DNA from: Trypanosoma brucei gambiense DAL972
Taxonomy: Eukaryota; Euglenozoa; Kinetoplastea; Trypanosomatida; Trypanosomatidae
Length of the DNA: 64,000 nt
Assembly (NCBI RefSeq): GCF_000210295.1
Contig: NC_026740.1
Span: 813,691-877,690 of the forward strand
Direction of reading: 5' to 3'
Position 1 is the first letter of the stretch. Every line of letters starts with the position of its first letter. The position numbers and the translations under genes are program-made. The notes beneath the pieces are model-generated. The model was not told where the DNA came from. It saw only the letters and a list, made by a program, of their open reading frames with translations, and did not search any database. Of the stretch, positions 1-9,981 are shown one piece after another.

Positions 1-2
1 CC

Positions 3-1079
3 GATGCCCAACAGAGGGATGTTATAGATGAATTCCGGAAGGGCAATACAAGGCTTTTGGTGGCGACGTCCCTAGCTGAAGAGGGACTAGACATCGCCCA
101 GTGCAACCTTGTTATTAGATATGACTCTTGTGTTTCACTTCGTAGTTTCATACAAAGTCGTGGGAGGGCCAGGCGGAGGAATGCACTCTTTATCGTTTTT
201 GAGCATGCCCGTCGGGAGATTAAAGTTGCGGCTGTGGCGATGAAGGCGGTGCGTCTCCAGGATTTTCTTGTGAACGTTGTCCGTGATGCGATTGAGGTGG
301 GGACTCGGCGGGCCCCCAGAGTTTGGGAGGAATCTCCGAAGTTTTGGTTACGTCGGTTTGAGCGCCGCCACAATGCACCGATTGAGAGGAAGGAGACGGA
401 CTGCCGTACGGATTTTGGAAGCCACACGCACCCGTTTATTGTAGAGCTCACTGTTACGATACCAAATAACTCTAGTCCTGAAAAAATTGTGATTCCTAAA
501 CCGTACGAGGGGAAGACCATTTCTGTAAAAGCGTCGGGCGGCCGTGTGAAAGCGCGGCAGTATGCCGAATATCAACTCTGTGAGGAACTAGACAAGAGGG
601 GGATACTCATTGGTGAAGATGGTGAAAGGGCCCGCAGCATTTCAACGATGAAGATGCTGTCCAACGGAATTTTGGTATGTGAGGAGGGATCCCTCTCTAC
701 GTCGGAGCTTCGGAAGCTTTTTTCTCGGAATCCAACTGCAATAGAAACTTATGATAGGAAGGACTGGGGGCCCCACACTCCCTCTTCTGTCCTGCGGGAT
801 TTTCTCCGTCGTCGTCGTTTGCCTGCGCCAGAAATTCACATCAATCGCTCAGGGGACGAGACTAGAGCTAAAATTTATGTGTATATGCGGAGGGACGAAA
901 AAATTGAGCAAAGAAGGTTTGCTGCAAGCGGGGTTTGTGCTTTGGAGGAGGCAGCGATGAAGGCGCTAAAACATATGAAAATTCAGCTATTTACTGGCAC
1001 TGGCCACGTCGAGACCACGGATGACATTGATAGCAGGGATTTAGCTTGGGAAAGTGAAACCAGCGAATCCGAGAATTAA
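3..1079 (+). CDS. Dicer/RIG-I-clade SF2 RNA helicase, C-terminal part (5'-truncated by the window)
   Basis: The frame is open from the first bases, so the N-terminal RecA domain lies outside the window. Numbering from base 3, residues about 20-58 form the end of the second helicase domain: ATSLAEEGLDI is motif V and QSRGRARR (51-58) is motif VI. The QxRGRARR form is typical of the Dicer/RIG-I clade and differs from the QRxGRxGR of DEAD-box proteins. Residues about 144-203 (PFIVELTVTIP, then KARQYAEYQLCEELDKRGIL) resemble the Dicer dimerisation domain (DUF283), which has a dsRBD-like fold. The last 70 residues may be another dsRBD-like unit (RRFAASGVCALEEAAMKALK). The protein ends there, with no RNase III or PAZ domain. 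The helicase call is firm. The DUF283 and dsRBD calls are by eye. A role with the trypanosome RNAi machinery is only an inference. Confidence 0.85.
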   Translation, partial: DAQQRDVIDEFRKGNTRLLVATSLAEEGLDIAQCNLVIRYDSCVSLRSFIQSRGRARRRNALFIVFEHARREIKVAAVAMKAVRLQDFLVNVVRDAIEVGTRRAPRVWEESPKFWLRRFERRHNAPIERKETDCRTDFGSHTHPFIVELTVTIPNNSSPEKIVIPKPYEGKTISVKASGGRVKARQYAEYQLCEELDKRGILIGEDGERARSISTMKMLSNGILVCEEGSLSTSELRKLFSRNPTAIETYDRKDWGPHTPSSVLRDFLRRRRLPAPEIHINRSGDETRAKIYVYMRRDEKIEQRRFAASGVCALEEAAMKALKHMKIQLFTGTGHVETTDDIDSRDLAWESETSESEN

Positions 1080-2363
1080 TTATGTATCCCCTCAGCGAAA
1101 AACATTCTGTATGAACGGTGGTTGTTCCGATTGTTAGGAATGTGGTTGGTGGGGGGACGTTTCACATGCGTGGCAATCGTCCCTCTTATTACTCCTCGTA
1201 AACTCCACTGCCCATCTGAGGCATTGCCCCAAGAACCATATTTCTGGACGTGGTAAGCGCATGTGAACAAAAGGGACGACATCATCTCCATCAGGTGAGG
1301 ATATTCTCTTTTCTACGAATCATGGATATGCGAGGGAGGCAATAACGGATAAACTTACCGACGTCACCACTCACTTTAGGAAAATGGCAGTTGCGGAGAT
1401 GTTAAAGGCCCAAGCATGTTTTCTACCTTTTCCTTTTAAAAAAAGAACGGAATATGAGAGGGAAAATAAACGGAAAGGGGGCAAGAGCCTCAGTTCAAGG
1501 GAGAAGAGAATACTAGACCTCTTTTAACACCCTGATGTACAGCATCACCGCCACCGACTTTCAGCCGCAGGTTTTTCCCTTCCCTCACTTGTCGTGGCGA
1601 AAATTGTGTGTGGCCACAATGGAGCAAGGTAACTTGCACCGCATGTTTCTCATTTTGAAAGGATTGTTGGCATTAATATTGCTTTCTCTTTTGTTTTGTT
1701 TTGTTGTTACAATACAGAGCCTCTGCACCGAGGAGACTTATGAGTGTGTGTGTTACATAAAAATATGTGCATGTCTTCGTCACCCTGCTGCTCCCAGTGA
1801 AAGAATGCGTCCTGTAGGGTAAAACCCTGAAGTAGTCCGTGACTTTGCCACTCTCTTAGATCACAGTTGTTAATTATTAAATTATCTACTGACATGGCTG
1901 CTCCTACAAGAAGTAAGGGTAGAGATCAAAAAGTTTATAATAAAATACTTCTCGTAAACACTTGCTTGCTTTTTGCGTGTTACAAACCTGTCTTCACCAA
2001 GGAAAAAAAGTCACTCAATCTTGCTATTCTCATTAGTCTTTCGACACCCCTTCATTTTGAGGAAACAACGAATCATTACGATTTCTTTATTTATATTGTA
2101 GACAATTGCTCCCTCATTCAAGTCCTATGCATGATCTACAATTTTCTCAGATCTCTTCCACATTTCACAGAAGGGTCACATCACGAAGGAGAACATGTGT
2201 ATGCATACCGGTTCACTGCCGCTTTGTCAAATACGTTCTGTGTTTTTGTACTAGCACCCAAACTCTTCCCTTATCTTTATCCTTCTCTCTTGCCCCAGTG
2301 TCATTTTAAGCAACAAAGACTAACCAAACAGGAATATTAATATATCTTACAAACGTTTTCACC
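1080..2363. other. Intergenic spacer (3' UTR of helicase gene and 5' UTR of nitroreductase gene)
   Basis: The spacer is AT-rich and low in complexity, with pyrimidine-rich stretches around 1553-1590, 1676-1710 and 2268-2296. Short open frames here (for example 1535-1822 and 1867-2340) have atypical, UTR-like composition. I see no convincing gene. Confidence 0.6.
2268..2298 (+). promoter_or_regulatory. Putative spliced-leader acceptor: pyrimidine tract and AG
   Basis: A C/T-rich run with few purines ends in CCCCAG (AG at 2297-2298), 65 nt before the ATG at 2364. This is the expected layout for trans-splicing in trypanosomes. The mapped site is not known. Confidence 0.45.
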
Positions 2364-2936
2364 ATGCGCCGGTCTGTATATCAGCTAAGCAAGGAACTCC
2401 CAATCTCTGAGGACGAGGTTGCGTGTCTGGTGAAGAAGGTGATGCGTGAATGCCCATCAGCCTTCAATTCCCAATCCTCACGTGCTGTGATCCTCTTTGG
2501 AGAGCAACACACAAAGCTATGGAACCTAACGAAGGATAAGCTAAAGGCGACAGTGAAACCCGATTCCTACAATGAGGCCGCCAAAAAGATTGATGGGTGC
2601 TTCGCCCCCGCTGCCGGTACCATATTGTTTTTTGAGGATAAAAGTGTTGTTGAAGGGCTTGTCAAGTCGTACCCCGCATACGCAGAAGGTTTCCCAGTGT
2701 GGTCAACTGAATCATCAGGTATGGCTCAATTCGCCGTGTGGACGGCACTTGCGGAAAAAGGCATCGGTGCGTCTCTGCAGCACTACACATCACTGATCGG
2801 TGAGGCGGTGACGGCGGAGTGGAAGCTTCCGGCAACATGGGAGATGCATGCACAAATGCCATTTGGAAAGCCACTGGAAAAGTGTGGCGAGAAGACGTAC
2901 ATGCCGGATGAAGAACGCTTTAAGGTGTTTAAATAA
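2364..2936 (+). CDS. Nitroreductase-family oxidoreductase, HBN1/FRM2 type
   Basis: This 190-residue protein resembles the small FMN-dependent nitroreductase-like proteins typified by yeast Hbn1/Frm2 and by many bacterial homologues. The hallmark is the PSAFNSQSSRAVILFGEQH stretch at about residues 31-49, which sits at the flavin-binding end of the fold. An N-terminal RRSVYQLSKE segment and the C-terminal part (GIGASLQHY, then MPFGKP) also fit the family. Members are thought to reduce nitro compounds or to affect lipid and redox homeostasis. The trypanosome substrate is not evident. Family proteins usually have about ten more residues before RRS, so the N-terminus is slightly short, but ATG 2364 is the only sensible start after the putative splice site. 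No targeting signal is seen. The patchy family distribution makes bacterial or fungal gene transfer a possibility. Confidence 0.85.
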   Translation: MRRSVYQLSKELPISEDEVACLVKKVMRECPSAFNSQSSRAVILFGEQHTKLWNLTKDKLKATVKPDSYNEAAKKIDGCFAPAAGTILFFEDKSVVEGLVKSYPAYAEGFPVWSTESSGMAQFAVWTALAEKGIGASLQHYTSLIGEAVTAEWKLPATWEMHAQMPFGKPLEKCGEKTYMPDEERFKVFK

Positions 2937-3764
2937 AGTGCGTTGATATTTTTACCGTACTTGATCACACACATGTATTCCTCCATGGACTGATCTTATT
3001 TACACTCTTGGTGTTATTCACCCTCCTTTAAGCACCAATTTCTTTGCAATACATGCATATACATGTTGGTTTTGGGGCACCTTTATATTGTTATCCAACT
3101 GCTTTTTTTGTTCGCCACGCTTTTCCACTTCTTACCTTTTACACACTAGGTTAATTTGGGCACCGCGTGAGGTTAATATGAACAAATGTATGTTTCTCAT
3201 GTTTTCCCTTTGTTTAGCGAGGCAAATGTATTGAAGAAAGTGTCGTGGTTGGGGTAAGTGGTGTTACACGCACGACGTGTTCGTTACCCACCCTTTCCAC
3301 CCTCTTCTCATGCTTCTGCACTTCTTTACTTTTTTGTTCATTCGTTTATATACATATATACATATATTTATGTGTTCTGGCTTCTACGATTTTTAAAAAA
3401 CACGTATCGCTACAATTATAAGCGTGTACGCACTTATTTTTTTGTTATCGCTCTATATACATGTGGTGCATAATACAAGGTGTCTCATTATCACTAGAGG
3501 TTTCTTAGGTACCGTACCCCGGTCATGTAGCATGATGTAGAGGAATGAGAGTCGATATGAATATAATAAATGATGCTTGTAAGGATGATTTGACCAACTA
3601 CCGCTTTCGTACACGTGTGTATTTTTGCATGCTTGTGTTTTATCTGCTTTGTTTATTGTAACCCATTTAAATCATATTTTTTTGTTCACTTCTGTTGTCT
3701 TTTTGTCACTGTTGAATTGTTCCCATTGAGTTAGCTGAATTTCATTGGTTTTTGGAGTTATCAC
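2937..3764. other. Intergenic spacer
   Basis: This is a T-rich, low-complexity spacer with a short TA/CA-rich patch at 3348-3372. A pyrimidine-rich stretch at about 3681-3722 precedes the small ORF at 3765. The 71-codon frame at 3258-3473 has UTR-like composition, and I do not accept it as a gene. Confidence 0.55.
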
Positions 3765-3950
3765 ATGATGTACGTGCTTGTAGCCGTGGCCATGTTGGCA
3801 ATATTCTTCGCAGCTTTAGTGCTGTTTTTACGCGGTAAGTTATCTGCTGGATCAGTTGCCACGAGCAACAGTGGAATTGGCAATGATTCTGGGCTGATGC
3901 CCGGTGAGTCAGTCACTACGAGAGTTCGTCGTGCTCGGAAGGAGGAATAA
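3765..3950 (+). CDS. Possible small single-pass membrane protein (61 aa)
   Basis: This ATG-started frame encodes one strong N-terminal hydrophobic helix (residues about 3-24, VLVAVAMLAIFFAALVLFL), then a Gly/Ser-rich stretch and a basic end (TTRVRRARKEE). That is the plan of a signal-anchored microprotein. A pyrimidine-rich run (3681-3722) and several AG dinucleotides (3729-3755) lie just upstream, and another tract follows at 4162-4190, so the frame could be an independent trans-spliced unit. The hydrophobic head followed by a charged tail recalls the N-terminus of DDRGK1/UFBP1-like proteins, but nothing here proves that. It could also be a chance ORF in a UTR. Confidence 0.4.
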   Translation: MMYVLVAVAMLAIFFAALVLFLRGKLSAGSVATSNSGIGNDSGLMPGESVTTRVRRARKEE

Positions 3951-4586
3951 CGATTATCATCCAACAGTGAATATGAGCGGTTGGTGGCGCCTCAGGTGAC
4001 ACGGTTTGTTCGCAAGATTCGTGCCGCCGCGTTATTTGTTTCCGATTGAGCGCATATGCCGCAGTTGGGTAAATGTTCGGTTGGTGTTGCTGTGGATCTA
4101 CTGATGTGATCTGTTGTTGTTGTGTTGTTTTTGAAGACCATTTTTTTAAATACCTTATATTTTTTTTTAATTCTCTCTTCCTTTTTTGTTACACTAATGT
4201 GGCCGTAAAGCATCTTTAATTAATATTTTGGTTGCCATTGTTAGGTGTCTCCGCAGTTGTGTTTACTGTTGGTAATGAAACTATTCTTATTATTATTATT
4301 CTTTTTCTATCCCTTGGCCTTCACCATTATCTTTTTTTTTCTTACTTTTGTGACTTCTATGTTTTCAATGGCTACTCAACCTCCCTCCGCAGCAGTGCTG
4401 TGATCTTATCATTTCTCCTGCAAATCCCTGCCGTACATTGTGGTGCTTTCTATATTCTGTCGGCGGAAGCACTCGTGGTAAAAGAGGGGGTAGGGAAAGA
4501 GGGAAACGTGACGAAAGAAGTGGATAGCGTTGAATAACTTGAGAGGCACAATTGTGGAGAGGTTAGATACGAAAGAGTAGTGGAGG
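3951..4586. other. Intergenic spacer
   Basis: The spacer is T-rich, with pyrimidine tracts at about 4162-4190 and 4288-4345 that could serve the gene at 4587. Candidate AG acceptors lie near 4392-4395. No gene is supported. Confidence 0.55.
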
Positions 4587-5525
4587 GTGGGGATCATGTT
4601 AAACCCACCTAAGCACTACAGTGTGGAGTCATTGCGGACGGTTGGGCTTCTGCCTGCGCAACTGGCCTTGTCCCGTAAGCCACGTCTTCGCCCACACGTA
4701 GGTAATCTCAAGGGTCTTGTTTACCCTCTACCGTATTACGCAATGTGGCGTGGTAATCACAACAAATACACATATAACAAAAGCACTGTGTGTCTCTGGG
4801 GAGAAGGCGATACCCGTTCCATGTACCATCAACATTATGCTCATGCAAAGTGCCCGACGGACTACGGGCGTGGTGGAAGAGAATTTGAATACCTTACAGT
4901 GAAGCGTGGTAAGATGTTACAGAAACCGCTACCGCGGGTGCAATACGTGGCGGAAGGGTCCAAGCCGGTGTGGCTCTTCAAGTCGTGGCATACGCCTCTC
5001 AGCTCATCAAGCATGTGGGAACGAGAGGTTCAGTACGCCGAGCATACACCAGAACATATTGGTGCCAAGCGGCCGCTTGCAGTAGTCGCACCACGTACAA
5101 TGCATCGCTACCTGTTTCTTATGCATATGGAAAAGGTGACCATTACTGTATCCCCTCTGTTGTTTGGTTATGGTCACACCATACAGAAAGCTGTGTTGGA
5201 TTTCTACCGCCGTGCTATAAGTGCTCGCTCTCCATTCCCAAAGGATAAAGTGTTTCTCTTTTATGCCATTGATCACATTACACCTCGTATTGAAGTGACA
5301 TGGCTGGATGGGACGTCATATGTTCCACCTGTGTTGGAGGGTGCAAGTTCGCAAGACCTCATTCAGATGGTGATGGAAGAGGCTTGGTTGGCTGCAGATC
5401 GCATGGCTGCGGAAGGCCGTGTGCTCAATCCGTTAGCAATTGACGATTATAAGTGGGACCAGTTGGTTGTGTTTAAAAAGGTACGGGATAAGGAAGCGAG
5501 CAAGGGTGGTGGCAGAAAGAAGTAA
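4587..5525 (+). CDS. Probable mitochondrial protein; candidate mitoribosomal subunit with L51/S25/CI-B8-like domain
   Basis: This 312-residue protein is basic and rich in Tyr, His and Trp, and it ends in a KGGGRKK tail. Its C-terminal half (residues about 175-265) reads like the thioredoxin-fold L51/S25/CI-B8 domain shared by mitoribosomal proteins mL43, mL53 and mS25 and by complex I subunit B8. It has a strand (KVTITVSPLLFGYGHT), a helix (IQKAVLDFYRRAI), the segment PRIEVTWLDGTSYVPP, and a final helix (SSQDLIQMVMEEAW). The N-terminal half is not recognised. ATG 4596 (MLNPPKHY) is an alternative start. Kinetoplastid mitoribosomes carry many extended subunits, so a ribosomal role is plausible. 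The assignment rests on by-eye pattern matching and is moderate at best. Confidence 0.5.
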   Translation: MGIMLNPPKHYSVESLRTVGLLPAQLALSRKPRLRPHVGNLKGLVYPLPYYAMWRGNHNKYTYNKSTVCLWGEGDTRSMYHQHYAHAKCPTDYGRGGREFEYLTVKRGKMLQKPLPRVQYVAEGSKPVWLFKSWHTPLSSSSMWEREVQYAEHTPEHIGAKRPLAVVAPRTMHRYLFLMHMEKVTITVSPLLFGYGHTIQKAVLDFYRRAISARSPFPKDKVFLFYAIDHITPRIEVTWLDGTSYVPPVLEGASSQDLIQMVMEEAWLAADRMAAEGRVLNPLAIDDYKWDQLVVFKKVRDKEASKGGGRKK

Positions 5526-6312
5526 GGGATAGGAATTTGTTTGGGTTAGGGGTGGTGGCACCGTGGCCGATTTTTATTTTCCAGTTGTGGTTGCTGTTTT
5601 ATGGTACCTCACTTACTCCTTTCCTTTAATTCACAGCTCTTACCGTAGTGTAACTCCTTGTTTTTGCACTTTACGCCAGGTGTGGATGTTGAGTGTTACA
5701 TTGGGTTGGTCATTGCCATGCTGATATACATGTGTGTTTTCATTGATAGTTCATACGGATACTAATATCTTTTCTTTTCATTTACGTTATCACGATATGA
5801 CGGTGGTGTTTGTGCCGTTATTGTATTTTGCATCGTGTATGATCCCTTTTCATTTCTCTCTTTCCTCTTCTTCCTCTATTTCACAACACTACTTTAACCT
5901 ACCGGCTGACCGAAGTTTAGTGAAGAGGATTGAAACACGACAGGATTAAGCAAAAGGAAAGAAACAGGAAACAGTGTAAGGTGGAAAGGTAGAGTTGTAG
6001 GAGGGACCAAGAAAACGTGTTTGGGCGAAAGGGAAGTTGGGGATTTCAGGAGGTGAACTCAGGAGCAACATACATATATATATATATATATATCTTTGTT
6101 TTTGTGTTCGAGGGTGTTGATCGTTTGGGGAAGGGGGTAGGAGCTGCTAAGAGTTACTTCTTCGTTTCTTGAGGCAAAATCCTACTCTAGGGTTTGCGAT
6201 CTTATCTGAGGGGAGGAGGCGACTTCCCGGATAGTGGAGGAGGAAAGAAAATTATTGGTTGAAGTTAAGAAGAGTGATTTCATACAGAGGGTCAAGTAGG
6301 AAAGTGACCTAG
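5526..6312. other. Intergenic spacer with TA microsatellite
   Basis: A long pyrimidine tract at about 5844-5881 probably guides polyadenylation of the upstream gene and splicing of the next. A TA dinucleotide array lies at 6072-6093. The region 6094-6312 is purine-rich and likely 5' UTR. No gene is seen. Confidence 0.55.
6072..6093. repeat. TA dinucleotide microsatellite
   Basis: About eleven uninterrupted TA units lie in the probable 5' UTR or spacer upstream of the WD40 gene. Length is likely variable between strains. Confidence 0.9.
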
Positions 6313-8220
6313 ATGATTGACCCATTTCGCTCTTCTTTTAGTGGTAGCACCCCCTTCAATGGTGGTGCTATAGATCAACTGCAACACATGCAGCAACCTG
6401 TGTTTTCGCTTCACTCGGAGCCACTTCCTCCGTTGGTTAGCAACGTGGGAGCTAGTCATAACGGCGGTGTTGAAGCAAATACAACGCTGCATATGACTGT
6501 CACGGAGGAGGTGGACGCGTTTGATGAAGGCCAGTTGGAGAAGCTTCGTAGGACGCTGCAGTTGTTGGAGGGTATTTCGCAAGGGCGTCACGCTGTGGAT
6601 TGGAAAGGCATTATCAATCCTAGCAAACCAGTGGAGTCGGCCAAAAACGTGAGCTCGATGTTAGCTAGGCCTACAACCCTTCCTAGCGCCATTGAATGTG
6701 TTGCAAAATGTATCACAACACCGGAACATTTGTCTATTGTTGCCAAGCTCGACCAGCCTTTCAGGTCTCAGGTGCGTGACGCCGTGCTCCAAGAGCTCCT
6801 CAATACACTAACCACGGAACGGGACCCGCCACCAATGCCCGTCTGCTCAGAGATGCTAGCGGAAATGGTTCAGTTGAACCTTGTTGTTCTCCGGGGTGTA
6901 TCGCGGACACTGGAGACGTTACTGAGTGATACAAACACGCGGCGAGCAGCAATTGCCGTCTTAGGGAAGTTGGCTGACCGTAGTCGCGGTGATGCCGTTT
7001 TTGCACGGGCTGTGCAGAACCTTGAGCCGTTAGTGCGAGCTATTAACGATACGGAGTATGAATACGACCGTGTAGCAATTGCCCGACTGCTAAGGTGGGG
7101 CGGATCGGAAAGGGAAGCATCACTGGTGCTGGAGAGGATCATAGCGTCGCAGCCGCAGCAATGTCAGGTAACCTCTATGGCATATATTGGCCAACGCGAC
7201 GAGCTTGCTTCTGCCACATGCGACGGGTCGGTTGTTATTTGGGGGAGCCCCAACGCCGTGAGTAAAGAGGTCCGCCCAGCGACAAGCATAGACCTACCAC
7301 AGAACTATGTGCCTGTAGCATTGGAGGCTCCGCCGAATGGTAGCTACATGGTAGTTGCCGGCATGCCGATTTCTTTAGCCAGTCAACAGGCCATGATGAA
7401 GGCGAGTGGGAGCGGTATCAGTGGCCACAACTGGGAGAAGAGGCGACAAGCTTCACCAAGTCGGGTGAGGGCACCTCTTCTTCGCTTTCTCACTTGTAAT
7501 GAGGGAACTGGGGTGTGGATGAGTGGCGACACCACAATGCGGAGAGAGAATACCGCACTGACTGCGGCGGTTGCGCTACCAAATATGGTGGTGTGCACTG
7601 CAGAGAGCTACCCATCCGAGCGATCATCGGAAGCGGGTATACAGCACAATCTAGTTTTACTCAACGGTTGCGCGCCTCAACCTCTAGGTGTTTTTGAAGG
7701 AGCTCACGAGGACTACATTACTGTGCTTCGTGTTGGCGATGAGAGCGGTCATACGCTGTTCACTGGATCCCGCGACTGTGTGGTGAAAATGTGGGACATT
7801 CGGAGTAATTCGACTCGATCCGTCTTTTCTCTAGGATCTGCAACAGCTCCACATGCCGAGATACCGCTTCACCGTCTAGAGAATGCCCACACTGATACCG
7901 TTACGTCAATTTTCCCGCATCGCAAAGTGCTGCTTACGGCTTCCCTAGACGGAAATCTCCTCATGTGGGACATTCGGCAGTTGTGTGCGCCAGTGCATGA
8001 AATGCAGCTGCATTCACCCATCCTGGATGTTGCCCCTGCAAGTGGTGGATTTATGGTGGTCTCGACTGCGCGGAGTCTCAACTTACTATCGCTAGAGACG
8101 CTAAAGTTTCATGACATTGTGCCGAATGTGTCGTACACCCAACTGCGCACAAACTTTGATGGTCGGGTTATGTTTGGCGCGGGTGGTACCGGCGTTAGTG
8201 TGTATTCCGTGAGAGACTGA
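6313..8220 (+). CDS. ARM/HEAT-like plus WD40-repeat protein
   Basis: This 635-residue protein has an N-terminal Ser/Gly-rich lead. A helical region follows at about 60-275 (AVLQELLNTL, AIAVLGKLADRS, VAIARLLRWGGSEREA) that looks like ARM/HEAT-type repeats. The C-terminal part is beta-rich with at least three clear WD40 units. These are near 284-310 (VTSMAYIGQRDELASATCDGS, ending VIWGS), near 465-500 (HEDYITVLRV to VVKMWDIRS), and near 525-560 (HTDTVTSIFPHRKVLLTASL to LLMWDIRQL). Other blades are degenerate. WD40 proteins act as scaffolds, and I cannot name the partner complex. No targeting signal is visible. ATG 6313 is the first start after the purine-rich leader. Confidence 0.8.
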   Translation: MIDPFRSSFSGSTPFNGGAIDQLQHMQQPVFSLHSEPLPPLVSNVGASHNGGVEANTTLHMTVTEEVDAFDEGQLEKLRRTLQLLEGISQGRHAVDWKGIINPSKPVESAKNVSSMLARPTTLPSAIECVAKCITTPEHLSIVAKLDQPFRSQVRDAVLQELLNTLTTERDPPPMPVCSEMLAEMVQLNLVVLRGVSRTLETLLSDTNTRRAAIAVLGKLADRSRGDAVFARAVQNLEPLVRAINDTEYEYDRVAIARLLRWGGSEREASLVLERIIASQPQQCQVTSMAYIGQRDELASATCDGSVVIWGSPNAVSKEVRPATSIDLPQNYVPVALEAPPNGSYMVVAGMPISLASQQAMMKASGSGISGHNWEKRRQASPSRVRAPLLRFLTCNEGTGVWMSGDTTMRRENTALTAAVALPNMVVCTAESYPSERSSEAGIQHNLVLLNGCAPQPLGVFEGAHEDYITVLRVGDESGHTLFTGSRDCVVKMWDIRSNSTRSVFSLGSATAPHAEIPLHRLENAHTDTVTSIFPHRKVLLTASLDGNLLMWDIRQLCAPVHEMQLHSPILDVAPASGGFMVVSTARSLNLLSLETLKFHDIVPNVSYTQLRTNFDGRVMFGAGGTGVSVYSVRD

Positions 8221-9303
8221 GGGAAGGAGACGCTTGTTCCCATTTCGTAATTTACTCAATTTTCTTTTCTCCCTTTCCATGTTCGATCTGTTAGTAATTC
8301 CTCGTACCCTCTGTCTATTTCTTTCCTTTTAGTTTTCGCGCCGTTAGCCACTCTTTTCAGCATTCTTACTCTTGCTCATCTTTACGTTCATTTATCCTTC
8401 ACAGGGTGCGTGCTGCTGTTGTTGTTGTTTAGTTTGCACTGATGCCCCTCATCCATTCGAATCTGTGGATTGTTTGGTTAATTTGTTACTTTCTGTTTTC
8501 ACTTTTTTAAAAAAAAAACTATAATTATATATTAAAATGAATATTTATTTAATTTAACGTTTGTGACGGGTGTTGTAAAGACGACGAGGAGAAAACAAAA
8601 GGTATACTGGTGGAGGAAATCAGTTATTGGGAAAACTATTAAATAAAAAGAAAGAGCAAAAAAAAAATAATTAAAGAGGCTCATTATGTAGGAGGCACAA
8701 GAGAAACACGATGGTGCAATGGGAAGATCATGAACAGTTGTTTTGTGTGCTGAAGCATCACAGCGGATAAGGATGGATCAATCCCTCCCCTTCACTGGCA
8801 AAATGGGAGGGGGAGAAGGATGAATTGAGATGACACTCACTCTTTTTTTTATGTGTGTGTGTATGTTTGCTCGTGTTTTAAAGTGGGATTGTATGGGGTT
8901 ATGGGTTACACACGTCTCTCCGCCACTTGTGCCTCAAAATATTGAAAGTTCACACGTCATTTCCCCCTAACCCTCTCTGTATTTCTCCATAAGCATGATG
9001 GAGGGGAAATGTGAAGTACTGAGGAAACTACTCGGTTCATTCCATTTTTTTTTTCCATCTCCTTTACTTCTCTCTTTGTTTTTCCCCGTCACACATTGCT
9101 GCCTTTATTTCCGTTTCTTCACTTCACTTCACTTTACTATATTATCGTGTCAATCGTTGACTGCTGCGGGCGCTCAGACAGCTGAAGTTGACCACGTAAT
9201 TGTTTTCTTTATTGGATAGCGTTTGAGGTGTGATTATGAAGCAAGGAAAAGGAAACAAAAAATAGTGCAGGTTGGGCGGGGGTAAGTGAGGAGTGTGGAG
9301 ACA

Positions 9304-9324
9304 CATATATATATATATATATAT
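9304..9324. repeat. TA dinucleotide microsatellite
   Basis: About ten TA units are followed by an interrupted ATTT/TTTA-rich extension to about 9345. Confidence 0.85.
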
Positions 9325-9691
9325 TTATTTATTTATATTTATATAAGAGATTAAAGACGAATAATAAATGAAAGTCAAGATGAAAAGTGGAGGCGAAAAG
9401 GTGAAGACAAACAGCAACGCGGGGGCACGTGAGAATAAAGAATTGGATATGCGCTACCCAATGGGCAAACTAGACAAGATGATGAAAGTAGTGAAAGAAA
9501 ATGAATGCATGAATTCATGGGATGAGGAAAAAAATAAGGGCATACATACAGCACACCATTTTTTTTGTTCTTTTTTTTTTACTTATTGTTTTTGTTATCA
9601 CTTCGTATAAAATCTTTTTTTTTTTTTTTGAGGGACTCTGAAACGCTTAGGTGAAGGTGATGGAGGTGAAGGTGTGAAGGAGGTTTGCGCA

Positions 9692-9692
9692 C

Positions 9693-9737
<45 letters not shown>
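9692..9737. repeat. Compound TA then GT microsatellite
   Basis: About twelve AT units run directly into about ten GT units. Read on the other strand, this produces spurious His-Thr and Ile-Tyr repeat ORFs, which I rejected as genes. Confidence 0.9.
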
Positions 9738-9981
9738 CGTGTGAAGGCGGGCGAAACGAGAAACAAAAAATAAGAAGAGAGACAGAATGAGGGGAATAAG
9801 GGGGAGGATAATGGTATGAAGTGTGTGTTGGGTTTTGTGTGTCTCTGCAATCGTTTATTTTGTGAAGTTTTTTTCCTGCTGAGAAGAGAAAGGAAAAGGA
9901 AGGTTTGAAAAGGGAATGGGGAAAATGAGACAAAATGCATCAGTGAGGTCAAACTTGAGTTGAGTGGGATATGGCAGTCAG

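Noticed and set aside
1535..1822. 95-codon + strand frame in the first spacer
   Set aside because: The composition is hydrophobic and T-rich like a translated UTR, and nothing recognisable or bounded supports it.
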